NCBI RefSeq assembly: GCF_024584705.1
Contig: NZ_CP097384.1
Coordinates: forward strand, 5,952,001 to 6,016,000
DNA: 64,000 nt
From: Blastopirellula sp. J2-11
GTDB taxonomy: Bacteria > Planctomycetota > Planctomycetia > Pirellulales > Pirellulaceae
Reading direction: 5' to 3'
Position numbers and translations under genes: made by a program. Under the pieces are notes generated by a model, which saw only the letters and a program-made list of their open reading frames with translations, was not told the origin of the DNA and did not search any database. This document shows, piece after piece, positions 25,350 to 34,457 of the stretch (position 1 is the stretch's first letter; each line of letters begins with the position of its first letter).

Positions 25350-27797
25350 TTAGTTCCGGGTAATCATCTCGTCCAGGTTCAAAATCACGCGGGCAACTTG
25401 CGTCCACGCGGCGAGTTCGGCGACGTCCACTTTTTTGTCGATCGGTTTCAAACCAACGTGCAGCAACTGGGCCGCGGCGTCGGTATCGGCCTGGTAGATG
25501 TCGCGATTATCGTCGAGCACGGCGGTCACAATCTCCAACTCGTGTTGCTCAGGATCGCGCGACAGAGCCAGCTGGTAAGCGCGGGTGATCCGCTGCGTAT
25601 CGGTCTGCGGCGCCTCGGTCAAGATGCGGGAAGCGAAAGCGCGAGCCGCTTCGACAAAGGTCGGATCATTCAGCAGCACCAAGGCGGCCAGCGGCGTGTT
25701 CGATTGGGCCCGCTGCGCGGTGCATTCTTCGCGGCTCGGAGCGTCAAACGCTTTCAGCATCGGATGCAAAAACTGACGCTGCCAATGGACGTACACGCCG
25801 CGACGCCATTGCTGGTCGTTCTTGTCCGCATGGTACTTGCGCTGCGGGAAGTTCAAGTGGCGATAGTAGCCTTCCGGCTGATATGGCCTGACGCTCGGTC
25901 CGCCGTACTCCAAATTCAACAGTCCGCTGACCGCCAACGCGTTGTCGCGAACCATTTCGGCCGGCAGGCGATGTCGCGACTGATGGCTATAGTAGCGGTT
26001 GTACGGATCGGCGGTTCGGACTTCGGCGGTCGTTTGCGACGACTGTTGATAAGCGGCGGTCAGCACCATTTGTTTGACCATCCGTTTGATATCCCAGCCA
26101 TGCGTGTAAAAGTCGATCGCCAGGTTGTCAAGCAGTTCGGGATGGACCGGAGGTTCTCCCTGGCCGCCAAAATCGTCCAGGCTTTTCGAGAGGCCGACGC
26201 CGTAAAAGAGGCGCCAAAGTCGATTGACCATGACCCGCGCGGTCAGCCCGCCGGCGCCGTTTTCCGCATCGACAAACCAATTGGCTAGATCCAACCGCGT
26301 GGCGCGATCGCCGCTGGCGTCGACCTTGCCGAGAAATTCAGGAACGGCGGCGGTGACGATCTCGCCGCTATCGTCGAGCCAGTTGCCGCGTGGCAGCACG
26401 CGCATCTCGCGCGGAGCGATTGCCTGGGTCACCATCGTCAATCGCGCGGCTTCGTTGAGTTGTTGGATCGCGTCGACCAGCCGCTTTTCGGCCGGAGGGA
26501 GCTGCGGCTGCTTTTTCTCTTTCGACTTCTTGGCCTGATCTTTGGCGGCGGTTTCTTCGACCGAGACTTCGGTGGTCGCCGATTCTTGCTGCTCGGCTTC
26601 CTGCTGTTGGCGCAGCTGCGAAAGCTCGGCTTCCAGTCGCGCAAGCTCGGCGCGCTCACGGGGCGTGTTGACCTTGATTTCGGGGGGGCGCTTGGTCGGC
26701 AGCGCGTTGGAGCCCATCGTGAAGTGCTTCGCCTCGTCGACGTCGGCGAAGAAGGCGCCCAGCGAGTAGAAGTCTTTGATCGTGTAAGGATCGTACTTGT
26801 GGTCATGGCACTGAGCACAGCCGACGGTAGCGCCCATCCAGACCAGCGAGACGTTACGAACGCGATCGGCGGCGTAGATCGCCAAGTATTCTTTTTGTTG
26901 CAGTCCCCCTTCGTGGGTCGTCTGTAGCAAGCGGTTGTAGCCGGTGGCGATCTTCTGATCGATCGTGCTGTCGGGAAGCAAATCGCCGGCCAGTTGCTCG
27001 CGGGTGAATTGATCGAACGGCAAGTTGTTGTTAAACGCGTCCAGCACGTAGTCGCGATAGGGTGAAATGTTGTGATCCTGATCGCCGTGATAACCGACCG
27101 TATCGGCGTAGCGCACCAAGTCGAGCCAATAGATCGCCATCCGTTCGCCAAACTGCTTCGAGGCGAGCAAGCGGTCGACGACTTTCTCTAGCGCTTGCGG
27201 CGAATCGTCGGCGACGAACTCGGCCACTTCTTCAGGTGTTGGCGGCAGTCCGGTCAGGTCAAACGTGACGCGGCGGATGAGCGTTACCTTGTCGGCGGCG
27301 GGGGAAGGAGAGAGCTCGGCCGCTTCCATCTTTTCCAACAGAAAGCGATCGATGTCAGTCTGCGACCACGCTTGGTTATCGACCTGAGGGGCTGCGTGAT
27401 GCTCCGGCTTCACATAAGCCCAGTAGGGATCGTACTCGGCGCCTTCTTCTATCCAGCGTTTCAGCACCGCAATCTCTTCCGGCTTCAGCTTTTTGCCCGA
27501 CTCATGCGGGGGCATTTGCAGGTCGGCGTCGGTGCTGATGATCCGCTGAAACACGTCGCTGCCGTCGAGATCGCCCGGCACGATCGCGTAATCTTTGGCC
27601 GCTTCCTCCACATCCAGGCGCAGATCAGCCTGGCGATGCTCGCCATCGGGCCCGTGACAGAAGAAACAGTTTTCGGACAGGATCGGCCGGACGTCGCGAT
27701 TGTAGTCGAGCTTCTTTTGGGCCAGCGCAGGGGATGCGACCAGCACCGCGGCGAGCAGCGTGAGGGACGAAACTATGAAATGAGAGTAGCGTTTCAT
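25350..27797 (-). CDS. DUF1549/DUF1553 exported cytochrome c-like protein (PSD1 type)
   Basis: An 815-residue exported protein with a signal peptide (MKRYSHFIVSSLTLLAAVLV and on). The N-terminal PSC1-type cytochrome domain has the haem motif CFFCHGPDG near residue 43. DUF1549 follows with TDIDRFLLEKMEAAELSPSP and a second CAQCHDHKYDP motif near 330. A charged Lys/Glu/Gln-rich linker lies about 390-440, and DUF1553 (VMVNRLWRLFYGVGLSKSLD) forms the C-terminal part. Such proteins are thought to act on polysaccharides or sulfated glycans in planctomycetes, but no activity is proven. It is the third gene of the sigma-FecR-DUF1549-DUF1501 run. Confidence 0.94.
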   Translation of the reverse strand: MKRYSHFIVSSLTLLAAVLVASPALAQKKLDYNRDVRPILSENCFFCHGPDGEHRQADLRLDVEEAAKDYAIVPGDLDGSDVFQRIISTDADLQMPPHESGKKLKPEEIAVLKRWIEEGAEYDPYWAYVKPEHHAAPQVDNQAWSQTDIDRFLLEKMEAAELSPSPAADKVTLIRRVTFDLTGLPPTPEEVAEFVADDSPQALEKVVDRLLASKQFGERMAIYWLDLVRYADTVGYHGDQDHNISPYRDYVLDAFNNNLPFDQFTREQLAGDLLPDSTIDQKIATGYNRLLQTTHEGGLQQKEYLAIYAADRVRNVSLVWMGATVGCAQCHDHKYDPYTIKDFYSLGAFFADVDEAKHFTMGSNALPTKRPPEIKVNTPRERAELARLEAELSQLRQQQEAEQQESATTEVSVEETAAKDQAKKSKEKKQPQLPPAEKRLVDAIQQLNEAARLTMVTQAIAPREMRVLPRGNWLDDSGEIVTAAVPEFLGKVDASGDRATRLDLANWFVDAENGAGGLTARVMVNRLWRLFYGVGLSKSLDDFGGQGEPPVHPELLDNLAIDFYTHGWDIKRMVKQMVLTAAYQQSSQTTAEVRTADPYNRYYSHQSRHRLPAEMVRDNALAVSGLLNLEYGGPSVRPYQPEGYYRHLNFPQRKYHADKNDQQWRRGVYVHWQRQFLHPMLKAFDAPSREECTAQRAQSNTPLAALVLLNDPTFVEAARAFASRILTEAPQTDTQRITRAYQLALSRDPEQHELEIVTAVLDDNRDIYQADTDAAAQLLHVGLKPIDKKVDVAELAAWTQVARVILNLDEMITRN

Positions 27798-27819
27798 GCG
27801 TTACTGCTGGGCGGAAATG

Positions 27820-29439
27820 TTAGTAAGCCTGATTACCGGACATTACTTTGTAGTGTTGATTGACTTCTGCGGCTGAAAGGGCTTTTTGATAAATCGCCAC
27901 TTCGTCGATTTGGCCGTCGAATTGCCTTTCAAGCCGCACTGAATCAAGCTGCCCCAAGACAGCAGTATAAGGCTGAAGATCATCCAACATCAAATTATCG
28001 CTCACTTCACGCAGCTTGCCGTTTAAGTACAAGCGAATGCCGTCGCTGTCGCGCACGGCGACCAGATGGTGCCACATGCCGGGTGTGCATGTCTCGGCGC
28101 TAAAAACGTTCATGCCCCCCTGGTAGGTTGTCGGCGGATACCGGAAGAGAAATCGGATCGTCGCAGGCCGGTGGACCAGGTTGGTTTGGTTCGCGTATTC
28201 GATGACGCACAGATGGCTTTCACGATCGGGTTCGGACTGCTGCAGCGGCAACAAACCGAATATCGTACCCCAGTGCATTCTTTGCGGTCGAACCCAAAAC
28301 TCCACGGTGAAATCACCCGCATTCAAATGCTCGATTGGCTCGTCTAGTTTCAAATAGCGGGGTTGCTTGCTGGGATTAAAGTCGAGACTTCCGTGGTCAA
28401 GTTGGAGTGACTCAGGCTCGCTGGCATGCAAATGTCCCGCGTAACGATCCGACATCTGATTTCGGATCATGTCGCCTTGCTGATCCTCCTGTTCAAAACG
28501 CCAGTAGACGAGCGGCTGGTCGGCGATGATCGTCGCAGCGTAGGCGTCAGAAACGCTGAGCGAAGCCTGATCGAGCGGCAAGACGCGGGTTCTGTTTGAT
28601 TGAGCGAAAGCGCCTTGTGCGATATGGATCTTCCCGCCACTAAATGTGGCGGTCTCGTTGGCGCGAACCAGTTCGTTGAGCAAAGTATCGCCGCTTTCTC
28701 CAAGCAGCGAAGTCATCAGTTCGCCTTGGTAAACGTCGATATTGCAGGTATTGGGAGATTGGATCGCATACGTAAACTCGCTGGAGTTGTCCGCGATAGC
28801 CGACATGGGGCCGTTAAGCGTAAATGTCTTTACTCCCGGTGGAACTACAGCGGATGCTTGGCCGTAAATCAGGGTCGCACTGCTATCGGACAACAAGTGA
28901 AGTTCGGCTGGACCATTGAGTCGAACCACGGCGCCAGAGAGGAATTCAATTTGCACCGCTCCTTGTTCGACATTCATCACGCCGGGCTTCATGTGATCGC
29001 CAGGTTTGAGCGCTGTCGTTTCCGGTTCGATGGCTCCCTCGATCTTGGTCACGATGGCGATCGGTCGTAAACCGCTCAGACGAGTCTCGGCGAATTCCAG
29101 TAACCTCGGCTTGGGCTGGGTCGCCAACGGTTCGCTCCGCAGGAGAACCAAGGCCAATAAAGTTAGAATCAGCAGCACTGTAGCTGCGAGAACCAGCGCC
29201 GAAAACTTCAAGTAAGCAGGCGTCGCCGCTGGCCTCGGCCATTCGACGGGGAGTGAATTAAAACGAGTTTCTAGCTCCGCTTCCAGATCGGACTGTTCGA
29301 CGTAGGCTTGACGAAACGCGTCATCCTCCAAGAGTCGCAACTCGAGCGCTGCGAATTCTTCGTCCGAAAATGAGCCGTCGATCAGACGATCGATCGCATG
29401 CCGCGCTTCACTTTCAAGTTTTTGCGAATTGGAGCTCAT
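27820..29439 (-). CDS. FecR-domain protein with C-terminal LamG domain
   Basis: A membrane-anchored regulator or sensor, 539 residues. Residues 1-65 form an acidic cytosolic anti-sigma-like helix region (SFSDEEFAALELRLLEDDAF), a transmembrane segment lies about 78-100, and the FecR domain about 125-240 includes LKPGDHMKPGVMNVEQGAVQ. A concanavalin/LamG glycan-binding domain fills about 300-530 (FTVEFWVRPQRMHWGTIFGL; DGQIDEVAIYQKALSAAEV). It is 48 bp downstream of the ECF sigma gene, so it is probably the sigma partner that senses a surface ligand. The LamG fold suggests the ligand is a carbohydrate, by inference only. Confidence 0.9.
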   Translation of the reverse strand: MSSNSQKLESEARHAIDRLIDGSFSDEEFAALELRLLEDDAFRQAYVEQSDLEAELETRFNSLPVEWPRPAATPAYLKFSALVLAATVLLILTLLALVLLRSEPLATQPKPRLLEFAETRLSGLRPIAIVTKIEGAIEPETTALKPGDHMKPGVMNVEQGAVQIEFLSGAVVRLNGPAELHLLSDSSATLIYGQASAVVPPGVKTFTLNGPMSAIADNSSEFTYAIQSPNTCNIDVYQGELMTSLLGESGDTLLNELVRANETATFSGGKIHIAQGAFAQSNRTRVLPLDQASLSVSDAYAATIIADQPLVYWRFEQEDQQGDMIRNQMSDRYAGHLHASEPESLQLDHGSLDFNPSKQPRYLKLDEPIEHLNAGDFTVEFWVRPQRMHWGTIFGLLPLQQSEPDRESHLCVIEYANQTNLVHRPATIRFLFRYPPTTYQGGMNVFSAETCTPGMWHHLVAVRDSDGIRLYLNGKLREVSDNLMLDDLQPYTAVLGQLDSVRLERQFDGQIDEVAIYQKALSAAEVNQHYKVMSGNQAY

Positions 29440-29487
29440 AGGTATTAATAAACGACAATAGGTATCGCCTTACGGCGGTGTGGAAAA

Positions 29488-30027
29488 CTAATCTTCAGCA
29501 AGCTGAGCATGCACGCGCACGCAACGAGCAAGACGATCTCGAATGCGATCCAGTTTTCGATAGAGCGACTTGGCGGTCGTGTTGCATATCTTCGCCAGTT
29601 CGCCGATGGTCATTTCGGACTCGTATCGAGATCGCAGTAAATTCAAGTCAGTGGCTGTTAATTTTTGTAGGCAACTCTGCAGGGCCTGTATCCGTCGCTC
29701 CAGCGTTTCATGTGATGCGACATGCGTTTCGGCGACGGTCTGCATCACGTCTTCGGAAAAAAACATGCGATCACGAGCTTTCGACCGGCGAAACTTGAGC
29801 GCCTCAAAATAGGCGAAACGTTGCGCCCAGGGGAGGAATTCTCGCGTAGCGTCATATTCGGCGAACTTCTCCCACAAGACGATTGCAGATGATTGCCATA
29901 CCTCTTCGGCATCTTCTAGCCGCGGAACCATACAACGGATGTACCGCAACAATGCTCGCTCATGCTTGACGATCAACTCGACAAAGGGGGTTGGGTCGGT
30001 TGTTTGGGGGGCGCGAATCTCAGGCAT
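29488..30027 (-). CDS. ECF-type RNA polymerase sigma factor
   Basis: A 179-residue extracytoplasmic-function sigma factor that directs transcription of a small regulon. Sigma-2 lies about residues 15-85 (RYIRCMVPRLEDAEEVWQSS; FLPWAQRFAYFEALKFRRSK) and sigma-4 about 115-170 with the HTH MTIGELAKICNTTAKSLYRK. The ATG at 30027 (MPEIRAPQT) begins just before sigma-2; the longer frame from 30141 encodes an unlikely N-terminal extension. It heads the FecR-DUF1549-DUF1501 run and is the probable controller of it. No consensus promoter was identified by eye. Confidence 0.92.
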   Translation of the reverse strand: MPEIRAPQTTDPTPFVELIVKHERALLRYIRCMVPRLEDAEEVWQSSAIVLWEKFAEYDATREFLPWAQRFAYFEALKFRRSKARDRMFFSEDVMQTVAETHVASHETLERRIQALQSCLQKLTATDLNLLRSRYESEMTIGELAKICNTTAKSLYRKLDRIRDRLARCVRVHAQLAED

Positions 30028-30255
30028 CGAGAGGATGTAATGGATGGAACAAATCGAAAACAAGGACAATGCTTCTCTTTTATTATTCTCCCTCCCAAGT
30101 CCAAATTCCCCGCAAAAAGAGCGATTCAAAGATAAAAACATTATTTTGAGGGGAATTTTGCAGCGAGCGGCGGAAGCTATATAAGGCCGCGAGCCACTTT
30201 AGGATGCGGCGATCTTCATTCTCTCATCTCACTCTTCTTCGCTCGGAGACTCGGT

Positions 30256-31284
30256 ATGAAATTGAACGCCTCGCGTGGTTTCACGCTCGTGGAATTGCTG
30301 GTGGTTATTGCGATTATCGGCGTCTTAATCGCCCTGTTATTGCCCGCAGTACAACAAGCTCGGGAAGCCGCTCGCCGCATGCAGTGCAGCAATAATCTAA
30401 AGCAACTGGGGTTGGCTCTTCACAATTACCATGATCAGTTTCTGGTTTTTCCGCCGGGAAGCGTCAGTTCGACAGTACCGCGTAACGGCGGTGGAAGCGG
30501 CAATAGTTTTGGTCCCAGCTTTTACGGCATGATGCTCGCATTCTTTGAGCAGGGGGCGCTGCATGATCAGATGGTCTGGGTTGGAGAGTCCCCTGGCTAC
30601 ATTAGTGAAGGGGCCGGCAGTGCTGGCGATCTCAACAAGGTTCCGGTGTTGGCCGCCGGTCCGATCACGGCGATGCGCTGTACATCGTCTGCTGGCCCTG
30701 TTTCCAATGGATTTGAATCTCAGGCTCATTACGCCGGCATCTCCGGTTGTGCGGAACCAACTTCATTCACCGAAAATCGAATCTCGACGGTGACCGTTTC
30801 GAGCCAACCGACCTTGGTCTCGGGCGGCGGCATGATGTTGCCGAACTTTTCGACCGGTTTTCATAGCTGCACCGACGGATCCTCCAACACGTTGATCCTG
30901 GGCGAAATGTCGGGCGGCTTGATGCGGACCGATGGAAATCGGAGTTTTCCTACGGCGTCCGGCACCGACCATGGTTGGCTGATGGGGAACCGAGTTACCG
31001 GATATCCGCCGAATCTTGATTCTGGATCGAACAGTAGCGACATGCGTTGCTTTAATACCAATACGGTCCGTTACTCTCCCAACCAACAGCCGTTCGCATA
31101 TCAGTTGTTTCCCGGCATGGCCAGCAACGTGGGCGCCAACAATCCGCTCAGCTCCGAACATCCTGGCGGAGTCATGGTTTCGCTGGCGGACGGATCAGTG
31201 CAGTTTATTGCCGACACTGTCCAATTAGAAACGTTAAAGCAATTGGCGACCCGCGATGACGGTCAGGTCCAAAGTCAGTACTAA
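30256..31284 (+). CDS. DUF1559 protein with prepilin-type N-terminus
   Basis: A second DUF1559 member, 342 residues. [20 protein letters not shown] (residues 6-25) is the prepilin motif and hydrophobic helix; [34 protein letters not shown] and the C-terminal [20 protein letters not shown] are family hallmarks. It differs clearly from the copy at 14003 in the middle region, so it is an old paralogue. GGAG precedes the ATG. The divergent position next to the ECF sigma gene suggests control by that sigma. A lipoprotein gene follows, as for the first copy. Confidence 0.95.
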   Translation: MKLNASRGFTLVELLVVIAIIGVLIALLLPAVQQAREAARRMQCSNNLKQLGLALHNYHDQFLVFPPGSVSSTVPRNGGGSGNSFGPSFYGMMLAFFEQGALHDQMVWVGESPGYISEGAGSAGDLNKVPVLAAGPITAMRCTSSAGPVSNGFESQAHYAGISGCAEPTSFTENRISTVTVSSQPTLVSGGGMMLPNFSTGFHSCTDGSSNTLILGEMSGGLMRTDGNRSFPTASGTDHGWLMGNRVTGYPPNLDSGSNSSDMRCFNTNTVRYSPNQQPFAYQLFPGMASNVGANNPLSSEHPGGVMVSLADGSVQFIADTVQLETLKQLATRDDGQVQSQY

Positions 31285-31314
31285 TTAGTCCAGTCGTTTC
31301 ATATCTATTTTCGG

Positions 31315-31776
31315 ATGACGATTTGTATGAATTGCAAAAGCTTCGCTATTCTGTTGATCGCTATCGCAACGCTAGGATGCGGAAATCAAAATGACATCGG
31401 GCCGACCGGACGAATCAACGGAGTATTGACGAATAAGGGGAAGACCTTATCGCCAGACACGCAGATAGTATTTCTTCATGTGCAAAGTGGGACGGCTGCC
31501 TACGGTGGAACGGATGAGAGAGGTAATTTCGCGATTGATTCGTTCAACGACGGTAACATACCGATCGGCGTTTATCGGGTTATGATTCAACCCCCAGAGT
31601 CGCAACTAGGAGTGGAAGACGAACCCTCTGCGGAAGAGTTGCTCGAAAATTCGGCTGGTCCAAAGACGCAAAAAAAAGGGAACGAATTCGCCTTCAAGTA
31701 TCGCCAACTCTCTACCAGCGGACTGGAATACGAAGTGAAGGAAGGAGATAACGTCTTTCAGATCGACCTAGAGTAG
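31315..31776 (+). CDS. Small lipoprotein paired with DUF1559 protein
   Basis: A 153-residue lipoprotein: the N-terminus ends in the lipobox ATLGC (Cys22 if counted from the ATG at 31315; an ATG at 31327 is equally possible). The mature part is a small beta-sandwich-like domain (GRINGVLTNKGKTLSPDTQI; AYGGTDERGNFAIDSF), a transthyretin/carboxypeptidase-regulatory-like pattern. It follows DUF1559 by 30 bp and converges on mutY with a 7-bp gap. The role is unknown, but the repeated pairing with DUF1559 implies a joint surface function. Confidence 0.82.
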   Translation: MTICMNCKSFAILLIAIATLGCGNQNDIGPTGRINGVLTNKGKTLSPDTQIVFLHVQSGTAAYGGTDERGNFAIDSFNDGNIPIGVYRVMIQPPESQLGVEDEPSAEELLENSAGPKTQKKGNEFAFKYRQLSTSGLEYEVKEGDNVFQIDLE

Positions 31777-31783
31777 CCAGCCG

Positions 31784-32890
31784 TCACTTCGCCAACAGCC
31801 GCGCAATCTTTCGCCCGGTCGTGCTCAGCGCAAAGTCAGCCAGCTTGTCGACCGCCGCCCAGACCAGGGGGGCGGTCGCGTCTTTTCGAAGTCGTCCGCT
31901 CAACCCTTCCGCTTCGTGACAGTGAAGCGTGATCCGGTACTTGGTGACGCCATGCTTGATGGTCGTCAGGCGAGAACCGATTGCGGCGGAGAGACCGGTG
32001 CGCTCTTCCAGTTGCGTCGCCAGTTGGCCGCTGAGCAGTTCCGCTTCGCTGGCGACGTGAAAGCGAGGAAAGTCCCATAGCCCGGCCCAACGTTCGTCGG
32101 GTCCGCATTGGCGCAGCAGGACTTCTTTTTTGCGACGCACGACGATCGCGACTTCGGTCCGATCTTCGTACTGCATCTTCTTTTTGGGGACCGGAATTTC
32201 GGTGACGGCGTTCTCGCGCTTCGCCTGGCAGAGCATCGCGACTGGACAGGCTTCGCACTGCGGATTGCGGGGAGTGCAGATTTCGCTTCCCAGTTCCATC
32301 AGCGCCTGGTTAAAACTGCTGACATCGTGCGGGGGCAAAATATGTTCGGCGAATTGCCACAGCAGTCGCTGTCCGGCGGTTTTGGTCGGATCTTCGCGAT
32401 AAGCGAGCAGCCGCGCGTGGAGACGAATCGTGTTCGCTTCTAAGATCGGCGCCGACTGGTTATAGGCGATCGAACAAATCGCGCCGGCCGTGTAACGCCC
32501 AATGCCTGGCAATGCGAGAATCGCGTCAAACTCACGGGGAAATTTTCCCTGATGCTCGTCGGCGATCACTTGGGCGGCGGCATGCAGTTGCCGAGCCCGG
32601 CGATAATAGCCGAGCCCTTCCCACAGTCGCAGCACATCCGCTTCGTCCGCTGCGGCTAGATCGGTGACCGTGGGAAACGCAGCGATGAACCGCTGGAAAT
32701 AGGCCCGCACCGTGGCGACCTGGGTTTGCTGGAGCATGATCTCGCTGATCCAGACGCGGTAGGGATCGCGATTGGCGCGCCAGGGAAGATCACGAGCCGC
32801 GCCGCCGTACCAGGCGAGGATCTGCCGCTGGAACTTCCGCAGCCAGGCGGCGTTGGGCATCGTGGGGCGAGAAGAAGCGAGAGCATCCAT
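31784..32890 (-). CDS. mutY: A/G-specific adenine glycosylase, with Glu at the catalytic Asp position
   Basis: Removes adenine mispaired with 8-oxoguanine. Residue numbers count from the ATG at 32890. The HhH-GPD core is present: WISEIMLQQTQVATV with catalytic Glu50, LPGIGRYTAGAICSIAY (helix-hairpin-helix, about 127-143), and the iron-sulfur cluster Cys205, 212, 215, 221 (spacing C-x6-C-x2-C-x5-C). The C-terminal NUDIX-like domain follows (LLRQCGPDERWAGLWDFPRF). However, the position of the catalytic Asp in the family motif (DGNVxR) reads ILEANTIRL, with Glu151. This could be a working variant or an altered enzyme. Start 32860 is possible; neither has a strong ribosome site. Confidence 0.93.
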   Translation of the reverse strand: MDALASSRPTMPNAAWLRKFQRQILAWYGGAARDLPWRANRDPYRVWISEIMLQQTQVATVRAYFQRFIAAFPTVTDLAAADEADVLRLWEGLGYYRRARQLHAAAQVIADEHQGKFPREFDAILALPGIGRYTAGAICSIAYNQSAPILEANTIRLHARLLAYREDPTKTAGQRLLWQFAEHILPPHDVSSFNQALMELGSEICTPRNPQCEACPVAMLCQAKRENAVTEIPVPKKKMQYEDRTEVAIVVRRKKEVLLRQCGPDERWAGLWDFPRFHVASEAELLSGQLATQLEERTGLSAAIGSRLTTIKHGVTKYRITLHCHEAEGLSGRLRKDATAPLVWAAVDKLADFALSTTGRKIARLLAK

Positions 32891-33038
32891 GCGAAGCGCG
32901 ACAAAATCGGGCGGTTTTGATTGGCGAGGGGGTTAGCCGGTAAAGTATAGCGGAAATCAGTGCAATTTTTCCTCCAAGATTTTAGGGCCGGCGACGAATC
33001 ACCGAACCGGACGACCAACTTTTCCTCAAAGAGTCGCA

Positions 33039-33398
33039 ATGGAAGTCGAAACTCCCACTTCTGAGCAACGCACCCTGGCGATGCTATGTCATTTGCTCGT
33101 GTTCTCTGGCTATGTGGTTCCCATTCCGCTCGTGAACGTTCTGGCGCCGCTGACGATGTGGCTGATCAAGAAGGACGAGTCGCAATTTATTGACCATCAT
33201 GGCCGCGAGTCGATCAATTTTCAGCTCTCGGTCCTCATTTATGCGGTCCCATGTGGGATCTTGACCTGTCTATTTGGCGTAGGCATCGTCTTGGCGATCC
33301 TGTTGGCCGCGTTCGCCATCGTTGCGCCGATCATCGCCGCGGTCAAAGCGAATGAAGGGGTCTGGTACGAATATCCCCTCTGCATTCGCTTCTTTTAA
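33039..33398 (+). CDS. DUF4870 small membrane protein
   Basis: A 119-residue inner-membrane protein of the DUF4870 family: N-terminal TSEQRTLAMLCHLLVFSGYV, then WLIKKDESQFIDHHGRESIN, the family hallmark (K-x-x-S-x-F-[VI]-D-x-H-x-x-x-[SA]-x-N), followed by two more hydrophobic helices. The function is not known. The gene stands alone upstream of bcp with an 114-bp gap. Confidence 0.9.
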   Translation: MEVETPTSEQRTLAMLCHLLVFSGYVVPIPLVNVLAPLTMWLIKKDESQFIDHHGRESINFQLSVLIYAVPCGILTCLFGVGIVLAILLAAFAIVAPIIAAVKANEGVWYEYPLCIRFF

Positions 33399-33512
33399 TC
33401 GGGGGATCGCCGCGCGCAATATTTCGCTCTCGCACCAGGGTGTGCAAGCTGCGAGTCACCGCTACGATAATCAATAGCGATGATTCGACATGCACCCAGG
33501 GAGAATAAAGCG

Positions 33513-33986
33513 ATGGCGGATTGGATTGAAGAAGGAAAAAAAGCCCCCGCGTTTACGTTGACAGCCGACGACGGGACGAAGGTCAAACTGGCCGATCTGG
33601 TCGGCTCGCCGGTCGTCCTTTATTTCTATCCGAAGGATGATACGCCGGGCTGCACCAAAGAGGCGTGCGCCTTCCGCGATCAGAAAAAAGAATTGACCAA
33701 GCGCGGCGCCAAGGTCTTTGGCGTCAGCCCCGACGGCGTCGAGAGCCACGTGAAGTTCCGCGACAAGTTCCAGCTTAATTTTCCGCTGTTGGCCGACATC
33801 GACCACAAAGTGGCCGAGAAGTACGGCGCGTGGCGCGAGAAGAACATGTACGGCAAAGTCTCGATGGGAATTCAGCGCAGCACGTTTTTGATTGACGGGA
33901 CCGGTAAGGTCGCCAAAGTCTGGAAACGCGTCCAGGTTGACGGACACGACGCGAAAGTGCTTGAGGCGCTCGACGCGCTCGGCTAG
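33513..33986 (+). CDS. bcp: Thioredoxin-dependent peroxiredoxin (Bcp type)
   Basis: Reduces hydroperoxides, with electrons from thioredoxin. The active site DTPGCTKEACAFRD has the peroxidatic Cys47 and resolving Cys52, the atypical 2-Cys layout of Bcp/PrxQ. The 157 residues are normal. GGGAG precedes the ATG at 33513 with good spacing, so the longer frame from 33480 is rejected. It converges on a small membrane protein gene, and the two stop codons overlap in CTAG. It is one of several oxidative-damage genes in the window (mutY, msrA, GPx). Confidence 0.96.
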   Translation: MADWIEEGKKAPAFTLTADDGTKVKLADLVGSPVVLYFYPKDDTPGCTKEACAFRDQKKELTKRGAKVFGVSPDGVESHVKFRDKFQLNFPLLADIDHKVAEKYGAWREKNMYGKVSMGIQRSTFLIDGTGKVAKVWKRVQVDGHDAKVLEALDALG

Positions 33987-34333
33987 GCGCCGCTGCTTTC
34001 CTGCTCTCTGTCTTGCTCGTCAGCCCGTTTGCGGCGGCGAGCATCTTCGGCAAATGCGATCACATCGGACTTGTTCTTGGCGGCCGCTCGCCGCGCTCGC
34101 AGCAGTTGGCTGGTGACACGCGGGATTCGCAGAACCGCATACGCGGCCAGCGCGCTAAAGTAGAGCACGTAGAACCAGATCAGCTGCTCTCGAATGAGCC
34201 GCGCCCAGGCCGCGATCACGCTGACCAGCAAGGTCAGCACCAGGATCTGCCACAAGCTGAATTGATATCGTGATCGCGGAACGTCCGAGGGCTGGCTGAC
34301 GGCCTCTGATTTTTCCCAGGGAGAGTCTTCCAC
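33983..34333 (-). CDS. Small membrane protein, 116 aa
   Basis: The family is not recognised. After a polar N-terminus there are two hydrophobic helices (about residues 28-44, FSLWQILVLTLLVSVIAAW, and 50-68, LIWFYVLYFSALAAYAVL), then a long basic and acidic C-terminal tail rich in Arg, Lys and Glu, presumably cytosolic. Its stop codon overlaps that of bcp on the other strand. The coding potential is supported by composition, but there is no known motif. Confidence 0.65.
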   Translation of the reverse strand: MEDSPWEKSEAVSQPSDVPRSRYQFSLWQILVLTLLVSVIAAWARLIREQLIWFYVLYFSALAAYAVLRIPRVTSQLLRARRAAAKNKSDVIAFAEDARRRKRADEQDREQESSGA

Positions 34334-34457
34334 GCGCCTGCTCCACTGCTAGCGGATTATGCCGACTTTGCGGGCTGGGTAAAGTTTGGCGGCCGGCGTG
34401 CCGATGAAATGAAGACGTGCCGTTGTTTTACCACGCCGCTCCAGATCGATCGAACGC

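Noticed and set aside
26438-27151. 237-residue minus-strand frame inside the DUF1549/DUF1553 gene
   Set aside because: Same strand as the real gene but another frame; Ser/Arg/Thr-rich with no motif.
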